A DNA stretch of 64,000 nucleotides from JAXMAO01 sp046350375 (GTDB lineage: Bacteria > Planctomycetota > Phycisphaerae > UBA1845 > UTPLA1). Where the stretch lies: assembly GCA_046350375.1 (NCBI GenBank), contig JAXMAO010000002.1, positions 434,001-498,000 on the forward strand. Reading direction: 5' to 3'. A program made the position numbers and the translations under genes. Below the pieces are notes generated by a model. It worked only from the letters and a program-made list of their open reading frames with translations, made no database searches and was not told the origin of the DNA. Below, in pieces: positions 34,757 through 43,543 of the stretch; the first letter of the stretch is position 1, and each line of letters starts with the position of its first letter.

Positions 34757-35584
34757 TCAGCGCTCGATCGTCTCCGCGTCCAATCGCGCCTCCATTTGTG
34801 CGATGCGTGCCCTCAGAACGGCAGTCTCGCCGCGCAGAGCGGCGATCTCATCCGCCTGATGCCGAACCTGCCGATGCAGCTCCTGCACCGCCGCGGCGGA
34901 GTAGATCACCAGCGGATACGTGTCCACCAGCAGCAGGCGCTCGCCGCCCGGCAGCAGCTCGTTGCTGGCGCGCACCCACTCGGGAAACACGTCGCGAAAC
35001 TCCTGCGCGAGCACGTCGAGATACCGCCGGTCGGCCACCGCCGGGTTGGCGGCGCGACACGCATCGTCATAGCGAAAGCTCACCAGCCGCACCCGGTCGA
35101 GCGTCTCGAGCGCGTGGTCGATCGTCCGCACGTCGACCTTGATGCGGGCGTCGCTCGGGGCGAGCCATCCGCCAGGCGTCGCCTTCAGCGCCTCTCCGCT
35201 CACCTCCAGCGCACAGGTTCGCGGCGGCCGATCGACCCCCAGCCGGCCGACACACTCAGTCGTCGTGTGGTCGAACAGGAGCTTGACCGCCGCGGCGCTC
35301 GCCCGGCCGAGCTGCCGCACGAACCGCACGCGCGCCTGCGTCGACGACGCCTCCAGCTGCAGCGCGCTTTCGGCGTCGCGCTCGGCGTGCGACACGCGGA
35401 TCCGCCCGGAAATGGAGAACATCGCGGCCGGCTCGTCGTCTGGCGCGGCGGCCGGCTGACTGGCGGGTCGGGCAAGCTGCGGACTGAACGACTCAGGCAA
35501 CTGCGCCCCGCACCCCGCCAGCATCAGCGCCCCCGCGAGCCGCGCCACCACAAACTTGCCGCGACAGGCCGTGTGCCGCGCCAT
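34757..35584 (-). CDS. Lipoprotein with C-terminal S74-type intramolecular chaperone-like domain
   Basis: 275 residues. MARHTACRGKFVVARLAGALMLAGC gives a lipidated cysteine at 25. A middle beta-rich part (residues 55-130) is followed by APSDARIKVDVRTIDHALETLDRVRLVSF, the hallmark of the S74 peptidase/endosialidase chaperone tail (S-D-x-R-x-K; serine 144 and lysine 149 as the self-cleaving pair). After it come LDVLAQEFRDVFPEWV and a C-terminal coiled coil (LHRQVRHQADEIAALRGETAVLRARIAQMEARL). In phage tail spikes the domain folds the trimer and then cuts itself off. Here the function is inferred: trimeric surface protein, maybe self-processed. GGGAGG precedes the ATG at 35584. Confidence 0.8.
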   Translation of the reverse strand: MARHTACRGKFVVARLAGALMLAGCGAQLPESFSPQLARPASQPAAAPDDEPAAMFSISGRIRVSHAERDAESALQLEASSTQARVRFVRQLGRASAAAVKLLFDHTTTECVGRLGVDRPPRTCALEVSGEALKATPGGWLAPSDARIKVDVRTIDHALETLDRVRLVSFRYDDACRAANPAVADRRYLDVLAQEFRDVFPEWVRASNELLPGGERLLLVDTYPLVIYSAAAVQELHRQVRHQADEIAALRGETAVLRARIAQMEARLDAETIER

Positions 35585-35730
35585 GAGGTCGCCTCCCTGC
35601 GACGCGGCGCACCAGTCCGGCGGTGCGCCGCACGATCCCGATACGGCGGAGCGGGGCGGGCCGTTCGCGCGCAATTCCGCGCGACGCGGCGAGTGGAATC
35701 AGCGTGAAGAATATGGCGTCGAAGCAGCCG

Positions 35731-37137
35731 CTAGAGGCCGATCGCGGTGACGAACAACTGCACGTCGCCGCCGTCGGCGGAGCCGTCGTGGTTCAGGTCG
35801 CTGCGCGCGTGGCGGCCGGCGTCGCCGTCCAGTCCGAGCAGCACGGCGACGAACGGCGGAACGTCGCCGGTGTTGGCGAGGCAGTTGCCATCCACGTCGC
35901 CGTCAACCGGCGGGGCAGCGGCCGGGCCCTTGACCGTGACCAGCGCCGAGCCAGCGACGGCGAACAGGCCGACGGTGGCCGAGACGTCGACCGGCGGCTG
36001 GTCAGAGTCGAACCGGAAGTTGTCGAGCGTGCCCCAGCGCAGGGCGTTGCCGTTCGGGTTGACGGCGAAGGTCTCGGGCGTCGCCCAGCTGATCGACGAC
36101 GGGGTCTGCACGGCGCTCCACGGATCGTTGGCGTAGCTGGGCGAACCCTCGCTGGCGGCGTGGTTGGCGACGGCGTGGAAGCCGACGCCGGTGACGGCCG
36201 CGCAGGCGCCGACCGGCACGCTGAACGATCCGACCGCGGCGGCCAGGTTGAGGTTGTGAATGGCGTACTCGTAATGCCAGCCGCCGCCGGGCCGCGGCGA
36301 GACTTCGCAGGCGACAATGATCCGCCCGTCGCTGCCGGGCAGCGGGTCGACGTCGGTCTGGGCGGCGGTGGACCAGGCGCGGATGGCGGGCAGCTCGGCG
36401 ACCGCGGGTGACGGCAGGGTGAGCGGATAGACGCCATTGGGCTGCACGGCTCCGACCGCAAGCGGGCGATAGCTGGCGTTGTTGGTGCCGTTGCCGGCGG
36501 CAGCATCATCGGGGGTGACGATCTGCGCTTCGATGTAGTAAGACGCGCCGGGCGTTTGCAGGTCGGCGTCGGCGACCTCGAGCCGGTGAGCAATAGCGCT
36601 GTGCGTGTGGCCAAGGTGGCTGTTGATGTCACTGGCGTATGAACCGGTGAACGGGTTCACTTTGCCGCGCGGCGAGAGATTGGAAGTTTCGGCCTGCGAA
36701 TTGGAGGTATGCGACGACGAGCAGCCGGCCCACAGGTGCGGATCGCACGGCCCGCCCGAGCCGCTGCACGCAAAGCAGGTCGAGAGCGCCAGCGGGCAGA
36801 AGCTGTTCATGAGCCAGCTTTGGCCGATCTGCTCGAAACGCGTCGCGCCATCGACCACGGTCACCCGGTAGAGGTTCTGCCCGATGAGCGGGTGGGTGGT
36901 GGCCGGCAGCGGCTGCCAGTTCAGCGGGACGTCGCCTTTGTTGGACTGGAGGGTGCCGATGGCGATTCCGACCGTTCCGTCTGGCGCGGCGCCGACGCGG
37001 CCGAACTGCCCGACCGACGTGATATCACAGACGATGATGTCCGGCCCGGCCGCCAGCGCGTCGCGAGCGCAGACAGTCGCCAACAGGAGCGCGGCGCCGG
37101 TCAGCCGGCGGCGCGGCGAACGAGTTTGTCCACGCAT
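35731..37137 (-). CDS. Secreted protein with C-terminal dockerin-like module
   Basis: 468 residues: signal peptide (MRGQTRSPRRRLTGAALLLATVCARDALA), a beta-rich body with a cysteine cluster (STCFACSGSGGPCDPHLWAGCSSS), then GDVDGNCLANTGDVPPFVAVLLG and SDLNHDGSADGGDVQLFVTAIGL at the end, a dockerin-type pair of calcium loops. It parallels the large protein at 1867-4929. The FACSGSGGPCDPHLWAGC segment is also a pattern I associate with planctomycete secreted proteins, but I cannot name the domain. GGGAGG stands 7 bases before the ATG at 37137. Substrate and binding partner are unknown. Confidence 0.85.
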   Translation of the reverse strand: MRGQTRSPRRRLTGAALLLATVCARDALAAGPDIIVCDITSVGQFGRVGAAPDGTVGIAIGTLQSNKGDVPLNWQPLPATTHPLIGQNLYRVTVVDGATRFEQIGQSWLMNSFCPLALSTCFACSGSGGPCDPHLWAGCSSSHTSNSQAETSNLSPRGKVNPFTGSYASDINSHLGHTHSAIAHRLEVADADLQTPGASYYIEAQIVTPDDAAAGNGTNNASYRPLAVGAVQPNGVYPLTLPSPAVAELPAIRAWSTAAQTDVDPLPGSDGRIIVACEVSPRPGGGWHYEYAIHNLNLAAAVGSFSVPVGACAAVTGVGFHAVANHAASEGSPSYANDPWSAVQTPSSISWATPETFAVNPNGNALRWGTLDNFRFDSDQPPVDVSATVGLFAVAGSALVTVKGPAAAPPVDGDVDGNCLANTGDVPPFVAVLLGLDGDAGRHARSDLNHDGSADGGDVQLFVTAIGL

Positions 37138-37197
37138 TTCAGCGCCTCCCAGAGTTGCGGCTCGTGAGAAGCATTGTCGCAAAGGGGGCGCGACAAT

Positions 37198-37971
37198 TCA
37201 ACGGTCCGCCGGGGGCGTTCCCAGCTCGGCAAGCATGGCCGCGCGGGCCCGTCGCTGTTCGCGGATGGCCCGGGCGACGCGGATGCCCTGCTGGCAGCGC
37301 GACGCGGCAAAGAACGCCATCACCCCCAGCCACACGTCGCTCTTGTAGATGGCAAAACCGACGGCGGCCCCGGTCGCCAGCAGGCCGAAATGCGCGGCGA
37401 TGCTCAGGGCGCGCTCGAACGAGGTGAATCGCCACAGCAGCGCCATCAGCAGTTGCCCGCCGTCGAGCGGGTAGATCGGCAGCAGATTGAACACGAGCAG
37501 GCCGATGTTGATCACCGTGAGGGCGAAGAGGAAATGGCGCAGGTCGGGCACGGCGGGGCGCGATGCGCCTACGAAGAACAGCGCCGCAAACAGCGGCGCC
37601 ACCAGCGCCACGTTCACCAGCGGCCCGGCGGCGATGCTCCAGAAATAGGCCCCGGGGCGCATCGGCGGATCGACAAACGCCACGCCGCCCAGCGGCCAGA
37701 GCATGATCGTGTCGGCCCGGCCGCCGACCGACCGGCAGGCGAGCGCGTGGCCGAACTCGTGCAGCAGCACGATCGCGAACAGGGCCAGATACTCGGCCAC
37801 GTTCCAGCCGGCGATGCTGTAGCTGTTCGTGCGGGTGCGGAGCTCGATGAGCGCGACCACCGCCCAGCTCCAGTGCAGAAAGACGCTGATTCCGCGGAAC
37901 TGAAACAGCCGCAGGCTTCCGGGCAGCACGCGGCGCGGCGGTGTCGGGGCTTCGGTCACGCAGAACAGCAT
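37198..37971 (-). CDS. Site-2 protease family (M50) intramembrane metalloprotease
   Basis: 257 residues, multi-pass. HEFGH at 71-75 supplies two zinc ligands and the catalytic glutamate; NLLPIYPLDGGQ (aspartate 170) supplies the third ligand. The order and spacing fit the SpoIVFB/rhomboid-like minimal M50 class without a PDZ domain. It would cut transmembrane segments of regulatory or signalling proteins in the cytoplasmic membrane. The start at 37971 lacks a good ribosome site; a GTG 12 bases inward is an alternative. No obvious anti-sigma factor or substrate lies beside it. Confidence 0.88.
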   Translation of the reverse strand: MLFCVTEAPTPPRRVLPGSLRLFQFRGISVFLHWSWAVVALIELRTRTNSYSIAGWNVAEYLALFAIVLLHEFGHALACRSVGGRADTIMLWPLGGVAFVDPPMRPGAYFWSIAAGPLVNVALVAPLFAALFFVGASRPAVPDLRHFLFALTVINIGLLVFNLLPIYPLDGGQLLMALLWRFTSFERALSIAAHFGLLATGAAVGFAIYKSDVWLGVMAFFAASRCQQGIRVARAIREQRRARAAMLAELGTPPADR

Positions 37972-38022
37972 ACGCCGGCGCCGGGTGAATGGCGACGGCG
38001 CCGCCGGGCGCGGCGGTTCGGT

Positions 38023-38038
38023 CTTGCAATTATGTAAG
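38023..38038. promoter_or_regulatory. Candidate MarR-type operator
   Basis: CTTGCA, ATTA, TGTAAG: an imperfect palindrome (5 of 6 arm positions) that overlaps the -35 of the promoter of the MarR-GNAT gene. It would suit autoregulation by that protein. Confidence 0.4.
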
Positions 38039-38052
38039 AACCCGGATATAAG
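38024..38052 (+). promoter_or_regulatory. Sigma-70-type promoter for the MarR-GNAT gene
   Basis: TTGCAA, 17 bases, TATAAG. The predicted start is near 38059, about 48 bases before the ATG at 38107. Confidence 0.6.
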
Positions 38053-38106
38053 AACTCAGTCACGTCGTTCGGCTCGGAACGGTCTGACTTTTTGGCAAGC
38101 ACCCAT

Positions 38107-39090
38107 ATGACCCGCGAGCGCACGGATTTCCTGCGCGAGCTCGGGCTTGTTGGGCTGAGCAGCCGCATTCGCCGCCTCTCCGATCGCTGGATGGCGGGCG
38201 TCTCGCGCGTCTACCGGGACGAAGGTGTGGATTTCAACCCCACCTGGTTCCCGCTGTTCCGGCTGATTGGCGAGCGCGAGGCCGTGGCCATCGTCGAAGC
38301 GGCCCAGATGCTCGGTCTGACCCACCCGGCCGTGAGCCAGTTCTGCAAGGATCTGGTCCGCGCCAAACTCATCACCTCGCAGGCCGACCGCGCCGATCAG
38401 CGCCGCCGCGTCATGCGCCTCTCGGCGCGCGGACGCGAGATGTTCGACCGGCTCATGCCCATCTGGGATGCCGTGGCCGCGGCAATGGACGAACTGCTGC
38501 GCGCCGCCGACGTCGACCTGCTGCCGATCTGCACGCGCCTCGAGGACGACACCCTGGCCGCATCGATGGACGAGCGCGTCCGCCGGCACCTGCGGCACGA
38601 AGGCGGAAGCACCATCCGCGTCATCGACTTCGAGCCGCGGCACGCCGCCGCCTTTCGCACGCTCAACCTGCAATGGCTGACCGACGGGCGCCGCCCCGAG
38701 CCCGACGACGAGCGGCTCCTCAATCACCCGCGCCGCGAGATCGTCGACCGCGGCGGCTACATCGTCTGCGCCCAGAACGACACCGGCATCGTCGGCACCG
38801 CGGCGCTGCGCCGCGCCGAGCCCGGCACATTCGAACTGACCAAGATGGCGGTCGACCGCGACCATCGCAACCGCGGCATCGGCCGCAAGCTGCTCGAGGC
38901 GCTGGTCGACCGCGCCCGATCGGCGGGCGCGACGCGCATCGTGCTCGAGACCGACGCCGGTCTGCCGGCCGCCGTGCATCTCTATCGCAAATTCGGTTTC
39001 AAGGACGTGCCGCTGCCCGATCCGCCGCGCCACGCCCGCAGCGAAATCGCGCTGGAACTGCGGCTCAGGCCGGTCCGCCGCCGAAAGTAA
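38107..39090 (+). CDS. MarR family regulator fused to a GNAT acetyltransferase
   Basis: 327 residues. Residues about 20-145 are a MarR winged helix (FNPTWFPLFRLIGEREAVAIVEAAQMLGLTHPAVSQFCKDLVRAKLI, then RRRVMRLSARGREMF). Residues about 170-320 are a GNAT acetyltransferase: GTFELTKMAVDRDHRNRGIGRKLLEALVDRARSAGATRIVLETD holds the acetyl-CoA loop R-x-x-G-I-G, and YRKFGFKDV the C-terminal strand. Such fusions are known; the regulator part probably senses and the transferase part acts on a protein or small molecule. The ATG at 38107 is chosen over a TTG 15 bases earlier. A promoter with an overlapping palindrome stands upstream. Confidence 0.87.
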   Translation: MTRERTDFLRELGLVGLSSRIRRLSDRWMAGVSRVYRDEGVDFNPTWFPLFRLIGEREAVAIVEAAQMLGLTHPAVSQFCKDLVRAKLITSQADRADQRRRVMRLSARGREMFDRLMPIWDAVAAAMDELLRAADVDLLPICTRLEDDTLAASMDERVRRHLRHEGGSTIRVIDFEPRHAAAFRTLNLQWLTDGRRPEPDDERLLNHPRREIVDRGGYIVCAQNDTGIVGTAALRRAEPGTFELTKMAVDRDHRNRGIGRKLLEALVDRARSAGATRIVLETDAGLPAAVHLYRKFGFKDVPLPDPPRHARSEIALELRLRPVRRRK

Positions 39091-39132
39091 TGCAGCCGCG
39101 CGCGGCCGCCGCCGCGCCGGGTGCGACGCCCC

Positions 39133-40050
39133 ATGCCCGAGCTGCCGGACATCTGCACCTACATCCGCTGCCTCGAATCGCGCATCGTCGGGCAGCCGTT
39201 GGCGCGCGTCGCCATCCGCGCGCCGTTCCTGCTGCGAACGGTCGAGCCGCCGATCGACGCGTGCGTCGGGCGGACGGTGCGCGGCGTGCGACGGATCGGC
39301 AAGCGAATCGCGTTCGAGCTCGACGACGATTCGTTCGTGGTCTTCCACCTCATGATCGCCGGACGATTCCGCTGGCAGGCCGCGGCGCCGCCGTCGCCGG
39401 TCGCGCGCCGCGCGCCGAAGATCGAGCTGGCGCGGTTCAACTTCCCCTCCGGCACGCTGGCACTGACCGAGGCCGGCCCGCGCAAACGCGCCAGCCTGCA
39501 CGTCGTTCGCGGCGCGGCGTCGCTGACGCAGTTCGATCGCGGCGGCCTCGACACGCTGACGGCCTCCGCCGATGAGTTCGCCGCCGCCCTGCGCCGCGAG
39601 AACCACACCCTCAAGCGCGCCCTCACCGATCCGCGCCTCTTCTCCGGCATCGGCAACGCCTATTCCGACGAAATCCTGCACGCCGCGCGGCTCTCGCCGG
39701 TCACGCTCTCGGCGCGGCTGCCCGACGCCGACTGCCGGCAACTGCACGCCGCCACGCGCGACACCCTGCAAACCTGGATCGACCGGCTCGCGGCCCGCTT
39801 CGCGACGCGCTTCCCCGGGCCAGGCGACGTCACCGCCTTTCGACCCGAGTTCGCCGTGCATGGCCGTTTCGGCCAGGCCTGCCCGGCCTGCGCCGCGCCG
39901 GTGCAGCGCATCCGCTACGCCGACCACGAGACGAACTACTGCCCCGGCTGCCAGACCGGCGGGCGCATCCTGGCCGATCGCTCGCTCTCGCGGCTGCTGC
40001 GGGCCGACTGGCCGCGAACGCTCGACGAGCTGGAAGGCCCCGCCCCATAA
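39133..40050 (+). CDS. Fpg/Nei family DNA glycosylase
   Basis: 305 residues. The protein must start MPELPDI because the second residue, proline, is the catalytic nucleophile and E3 assists; hence ATG at 39133, not an earlier GTG. FVVFHLMIAGRFRW follows. GIGNAYSDEILHAARLSP is the helix-two-turn-helix region, and CPACAAPVQRIRY...NYCPGCQTGGR is the C-terminal zinc finger that contacts DNA. These enzymes remove oxidised bases such as formamidopyrimidine or 8-oxoguanine in base excision repair. It sits 42 bases after the MarR-GNAT gene and could share its transcript. Whether it is closer to Fpg or Nei in substrate range cannot be said. Confidence 0.93.
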   Translation: MPELPDICTYIRCLESRIVGQPLARVAIRAPFLLRTVEPPIDACVGRTVRGVRRIGKRIAFELDDDSFVVFHLMIAGRFRWQAAAPPSPVARRAPKIELARFNFPSGTLALTEAGPRKRASLHVVRGAASLTQFDRGGLDTLTASADEFAAALRRENHTLKRALTDPRLFSGIGNAYSDEILHAARLSPVTLSARLPDADCRQLHAATRDTLQTWIDRLAARFATRFPGPGDVTAFRPEFAVHGRFGQACPACAAPVQRIRYADHETNYCPGCQTGGRILADRSLSRLLRADWPRTLDELEGPAP

Positions 40051-40106
40051 CCGCGCCGCGGCGGGCGCATGCAATGGCCGGCCCGGCGGCGTTCCGATGT
40101 TGAACC

Positions 40107-40922
40107 ATGGACCCGACGCTGGCGCAGCGCATCCGCGACGACAACCGCAGCCTGCACGACGCGCCGGGCTATGCCGACTTCTACGACGACCAGCTCGCGC
40201 TGGTCCGCAATCCGTGGGAACAGCGCCTCTTCCGCGACGACCTCGGGCGCATCGCCGCGCGCCTGCCACGCCCCTGCCGCGCCCTCGACCTCGGCTGCGG
40301 CACCGGAAACCTCACGCTGAAGCTGATCGAACTCGGCGCCGACGTCACCGGCGTCGATCTCTCGGCCGGCATGATCGCGCGGTTGCAGTCCAAGCTTCAA
40401 TCACGCGGGGTAGCAGAGGGCGCCCGGCCCGGCGTCCGGCTGATCGTCAGCGACGTCGACGCGTATCTCGCGAATGTCAGCCAGCGGTTCGACCTGGTCT
40501 GCGCGTGCAGCTTCCTGCACCACCTGCCCGACTACCTGGCGACGCTGACGGCGGCCGCGCGGGCCGTCGCGCCCGGTGGATGTCTCTACGTCGCGCACGA
40601 GCCGCTGCGCTTCGACCGCGTCGATCGCGTCACGCGCTGGCTCGAATGGCTCGATTTCAAGTGGCAGCGGTTCGAGGCCCGCACCGGCCTGGGCGGGCGC
40701 GTCGCGCGGGTCGATCCCTACTATCACAAGGACTGCCTGGCCGACTACTGGGCGATGACCCGCGGCATTGATGCCGACGTGGTCGCCACCCGCCTGCGCG
40801 ACGCCGGACTGTCGCCGACGCTGCGGCAGTACGACTCCAAGCGCCATCGGCTGATGCATGTTGCGGCGCGCTACCTCAACGCCCGGCACCTGCTGCGCTT
40901 TGAGGCGTGGCGGCCGGTCTGA
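40107..40922 (+). CDS. Class I SAM-dependent methyltransferase
   Basis: 271 residues. RALDLGCGTGNLTLKLIELGADVTGVDLSAGMI is motif I with the SAM-binding glycine loop and the acidic end of strand 2. FDLVCACSFLHHLPDYLATL follows as motif II-III and VAPGGCLYVAHEPLRFDRV as the post-loop. The C-terminal 90 residues (GGRVARVDPYYHKDCLADYWAM, LRDAGLSPTLRQYDSKRH) look like a substrate-binding cap. The substrate is unknown. It lies 56 bases after the glycosylase gene, on the same strand, and meets the RDD gene tail to tail. Confidence 0.85.
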   Translation: MDPTLAQRIRDDNRSLHDAPGYADFYDDQLALVRNPWEQRLFRDDLGRIAARLPRPCRALDLGCGTGNLTLKLIELGADVTGVDLSAGMIARLQSKLQSRGVAEGARPGVRLIVSDVDAYLANVSQRFDLVCACSFLHHLPDYLATLTAAARAVAPGGCLYVAHEPLRFDRVDRVTRWLEWLDFKWQRFEARTGLGGRVARVDPYYHKDCLADYWAMTRGIDADVVATRLRDAGLSPTLRQYDSKRHRLMHVAARYLNARHLLRFEAWRPV

Positions 40923-40934
40923 CCGGCGCGCTGC

Positions 40935-42596
40935 CTATCCCACCGGCTGCTCGTCGTGCTCCGGGCTCAGTTCGCGGACCACCGGCCGCGCCAGCGGCGG
41001 TCGGGCGCAGACCACGTAGGTGCCCGCCATCACGTCGCCGAGTCGCTGCGCGTTGCGCGACAGGACCAGCATCATGAACGCGCTCGCCAGCCCGACCAGC
41101 GCCAGCCCCAGCTCGGCAACGCGAACCGCGTTTCGAACCAGCACCTGCCTGGCCGACGGGCGTACGCCGCCCATCGCGACCACGCGACAGCCGGTCAGCC
41201 GCTTGCCGGGCGTCGTGCCGGTCGCCAGCTCCCACAGCAGGCACCACGTCGCGTGCACGCCGACGGTCGCCAGCCAGACCGGCAGCATGCGCTGCGCCGA
41301 GAGCGATTGAACAGTCCGCGGATCGGCGATCCGCTGGACCAGTCGGCTCAGTTCGAGCAGCGGATCGGTCCAGAACGGCCCGGCCAGCAGCGCCGCCGGC
41401 AGAAAATCGACTGCCAGCCCCGCCAGCCGGCGCAGCGGCGGCGCGACCGCAGTCGTCTTGGGCAACAGCGCCGGCGACAGCAGCATCTGCTGTCGCGCCA
41501 CCAGCGCCAGCCCGAGGACGATCATCACGCCGAACGTCTCGATCCACTCCCAGAACGCCGGGCGCGGCGCCGGCACCGGGCCGCCCGAGCCGTGCGCCGG
41601 CTCCAACCAGGTCACGCGCCGGTCGCCATCCAGCGCCGAGCCGCCGACCCGCAGCCGGCCATCGTCCGTCAGCGTCGCAAGGTGCAGCCGACCGGCGCCG
41701 ACCGCGACCGCCGTCGCGCCGCGCCGCACGCGGACCGCGTCGGCCTCGTCTCGCAGCGGCTGACTGGCGAACCACTCTTCGCCCGTGCGCCACCGGACGC
41801 GCAGCGCCAGTTCGTCGGGCTTGCCGCTGGCGGCCGCCGTGCCCGTGACCAGCACCGCCCCGCGCCGGTCGGCCGCCGCCCAGAGTTCCGCGGCGTCGTC
41901 CGTCTGCGGCACCTGTGACGGGCGATCCCACGTGCCGTCGCGCTGCGTTGTAAACCAGACCGGGCCCGCCGCGGCGTCGCGCCAGAACAGATAGCTGCGC
42001 CCGTCGCGCGCCGCGAGCCAGTAGCCCTCGGCCGACTGGGCCTCGTCCGGCAGCCGCGCCGCGATCTGCCACGCATCGTTGTGAAGCACCAGCAGCGTTC
42101 GGCCCGGCGCGGGACGCGTGGTGAGTTGCGTTCGCCGGCGCGCCCGGCCGGTGCGCGGAGCCGGCGGCGTCGGCAGCGGAATTTCGATGCCGGCGCCGTC
42201 GGCAACGCAATAGATGTCCGGTCGGGTCGCATCCCCCGAAATCGCCAGCGGCATGGCCTGGCCGCACCAGCGCGGCCCCGTGCGGCTGCGCTCGAACGTC
42301 ACGCGCTGCGTCGTGCCGTCGCCGAACAACAGCAGCGCGCCCTGCGGCGTGCAGGCCAGGCCGTGCAGCACGCCGCGGCGGTCGGGCAGCGTCGGAGAGC
42401 CGGCCGGCTCCGGCGACTTGGTATCTCCGTAATAGAGCGATATCGTTTCGTCCTGCGGCGCGCCGGGCGGCGAGGTGCAGCGCGCCAGCCACACCAGCTC
42501 GTCGCTGCCTGCCACGCGCAGCATGGCCGGCGCCACCGGTGCGGCCGCGCCGCTCGCACACGCCCAGGCCACCGCCAGCCACGCACCCGCGATCAT
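40935..42596 (-). CDS. Exported beta-rich protein with C-terminal RDD membrane domain
   Basis: 553 residues. A short N-terminal hydrophobic segment is followed by about 330 residues that are beta-rich with many W, D and G, perhaps a propeller (GDGTTQRVTFERS, LWAAADRRGAVLVTG, LHLATLTDDGRLRVGG). From about 345 it is membrane-bound: FWEWIETFGVMIVLGLALVARQ, then an RDD domain with RLAGLAVDFLPAALLAG, TTPGKRLTGCRVV and RNAVRVAELGLALVGLASAFMMLV. RDD proteins are small membrane domains of unclear role, sometimes transport. ATG at 42596 overlaps the stop of the upstream lipoprotein gene (ATGA). The four genes 44081-40935 form one cluster. Confidence 0.8.
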   Translation of the reverse strand: MIAGAWLAVAWACASGAAAPVAPAMLRVAGSDELVWLARCTSPPGAPQDETISLYYGDTKSPEPAGSPTLPDRRGVLHGLACTPQGALLLFGDGTTQRVTFERSRTGPRWCGQAMPLAISGDATRPDIYCVADGAGIEIPLPTPPAPRTGRARRRTQLTTRPAPGRTLLVLHNDAWQIAARLPDEAQSAEGYWLAARDGRSYLFWRDAAAGPVWFTTQRDGTWDRPSQVPQTDDAAELWAAADRRGAVLVTGTAAASGKPDELALRVRWRTGEEWFASQPLRDEADAVRVRRGATAVAVGAGRLHLATLTDDGRLRVGGSALDGDRRVTWLEPAHGSGGPVPAPRPAFWEWIETFGVMIVLGLALVARQQMLLSPALLPKTTAVAPPLRRLAGLAVDFLPAALLAGPFWTDPLLELSRLVQRIADPRTVQSLSAQRMLPVWLATVGVHATWCLLWELATGTTPGKRLTGCRVVAMGGVRPSARQVLVRNAVRVAELGLALVGLASAFMMLVLSRNAQRLGDVMAGTYVVCARPPLARPVVRELSPEHDEQPVG

Positions 42597-43543
42597 GTCC
42601 CCGCCGCCGAATCCGGCGCGTCGCCCGCCGGCTGCGTCGCCGGGGCCGAACTCGAGTGCCCGGCCTCGTCACACGCGGCGTCCACCTGCACGGTGTGCGT
42701 CACCCCGGGCGGCGCCTCGACCGGCCGCTCGAACGCCCGCCGCGAGATTCGACCCGGATCGCGCCAGTTCGCCACCGTCAGCTCCATGCGGCTTTCCGCG
42801 CCCCCGACGCGGACGCTCGGCCAGAAGACGCGGATGCGCCGCGCGACCAGCGGCCCGGCCTCCCACGCCGCGGCACAGTCGTCGATCTCGGCGTGCATCG
42901 CCTGGCGACCGTAGGCGTCGCGGAAGATCACCCGGCGCACCAGGTACGGCGGCTCGCCGTCGATCCAGTATTCGCGATCGAACTCGTACGCCGCACCGCG
43001 CGGCCGCGAGTAGAGCAGCCGGTCGAACCGCTCTTCGTACAGCCGCGCCGGCCCGAGCAGGTCGGTCCGTCCCTCGGGAAGCGGATTCATGCCGAGCACC
43101 TCGGCGAGCTGCTCGGGCCGCACCGGAATGGTCGTTACGCACGGTTCGCCCAGGTGCGCCCGCCGCCCCCACCAGTACGTAGATACCTCGGGGACGATCC
43201 ACGCCCAGTACTCCGCGCCGTTGGTCGCGACCTGCATGATCGGCTCGCCCCCCAGGCCGTGCCGCAGGTCGAGCCGCAGCTCGTCCGGCTTGCGGACCAG
43301 CAGCGCGCCCTCGAAGCTGAAGCGGTGTATGCGATCATTAGAATCCGCCACGTCTGCATTGACGCGCAGCGGCGAGGCATACATCGGCCGGTCCACCCGG
43401 GCGGCGTTCTCGTTCACCGTGGCGATGACTTCCGACAGCGGCCGGGGCACGCGCGGCCGCGCCGGCGGCGCGGCCGGTGGCGGACAGCCGCACGCCAGCA
43501 GCGTCACGGCCGCGCCCGCCAGCAGCAGGCCGAGCCTACGCAT
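42593..43543 (-). CDS. Lipoprotein of unknown function
   Basis: 316 residues. MRRLGLLLAGAAVTLLACGC is a signal peptide with a cysteine near 18-20 that could be lipidated. The remainder is beta-rich with patterns such as DRIHRFSFEGALLVRKPDELRLDLRHGL and EPIMQVATNGAEYWAWIVPEVSTYWWG, which are reminiscent of the half-barrel folds of LolA and LppX-type lipid carriers. That likeness is impression only. It overlaps the upstream zinc-ribbon gene by 8 bases and the RDD gene by 4, so it is part of an operon. Its start is chosen over a longer one at 43564 because the signal peptide begins here. Confidence 0.75.
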   Translation of the reverse strand: MRRLGLLLAGAAVTLLACGCPPPAAPPARPRVPRPLSEVIATVNENAARVDRPMYASPLRVNADVADSNDRIHRFSFEGALLVRKPDELRLDLRHGLGGEPIMQVATNGAEYWAWIVPEVSTYWWGRRAHLGEPCVTTIPVRPEQLAEVLGMNPLPEGRTDLLGPARLYEERFDRLLYSRPRGAAYEFDREYWIDGEPPYLVRRVIFRDAYGRQAMHAEIDDCAAAWEAGPLVARRIRVFWPSVRVGGAESRMELTVANWRDPGRISRRAFERPVEAPPGVTHTVQVDAACDEAGHSSSAPATQPAGDAPDSAAGT

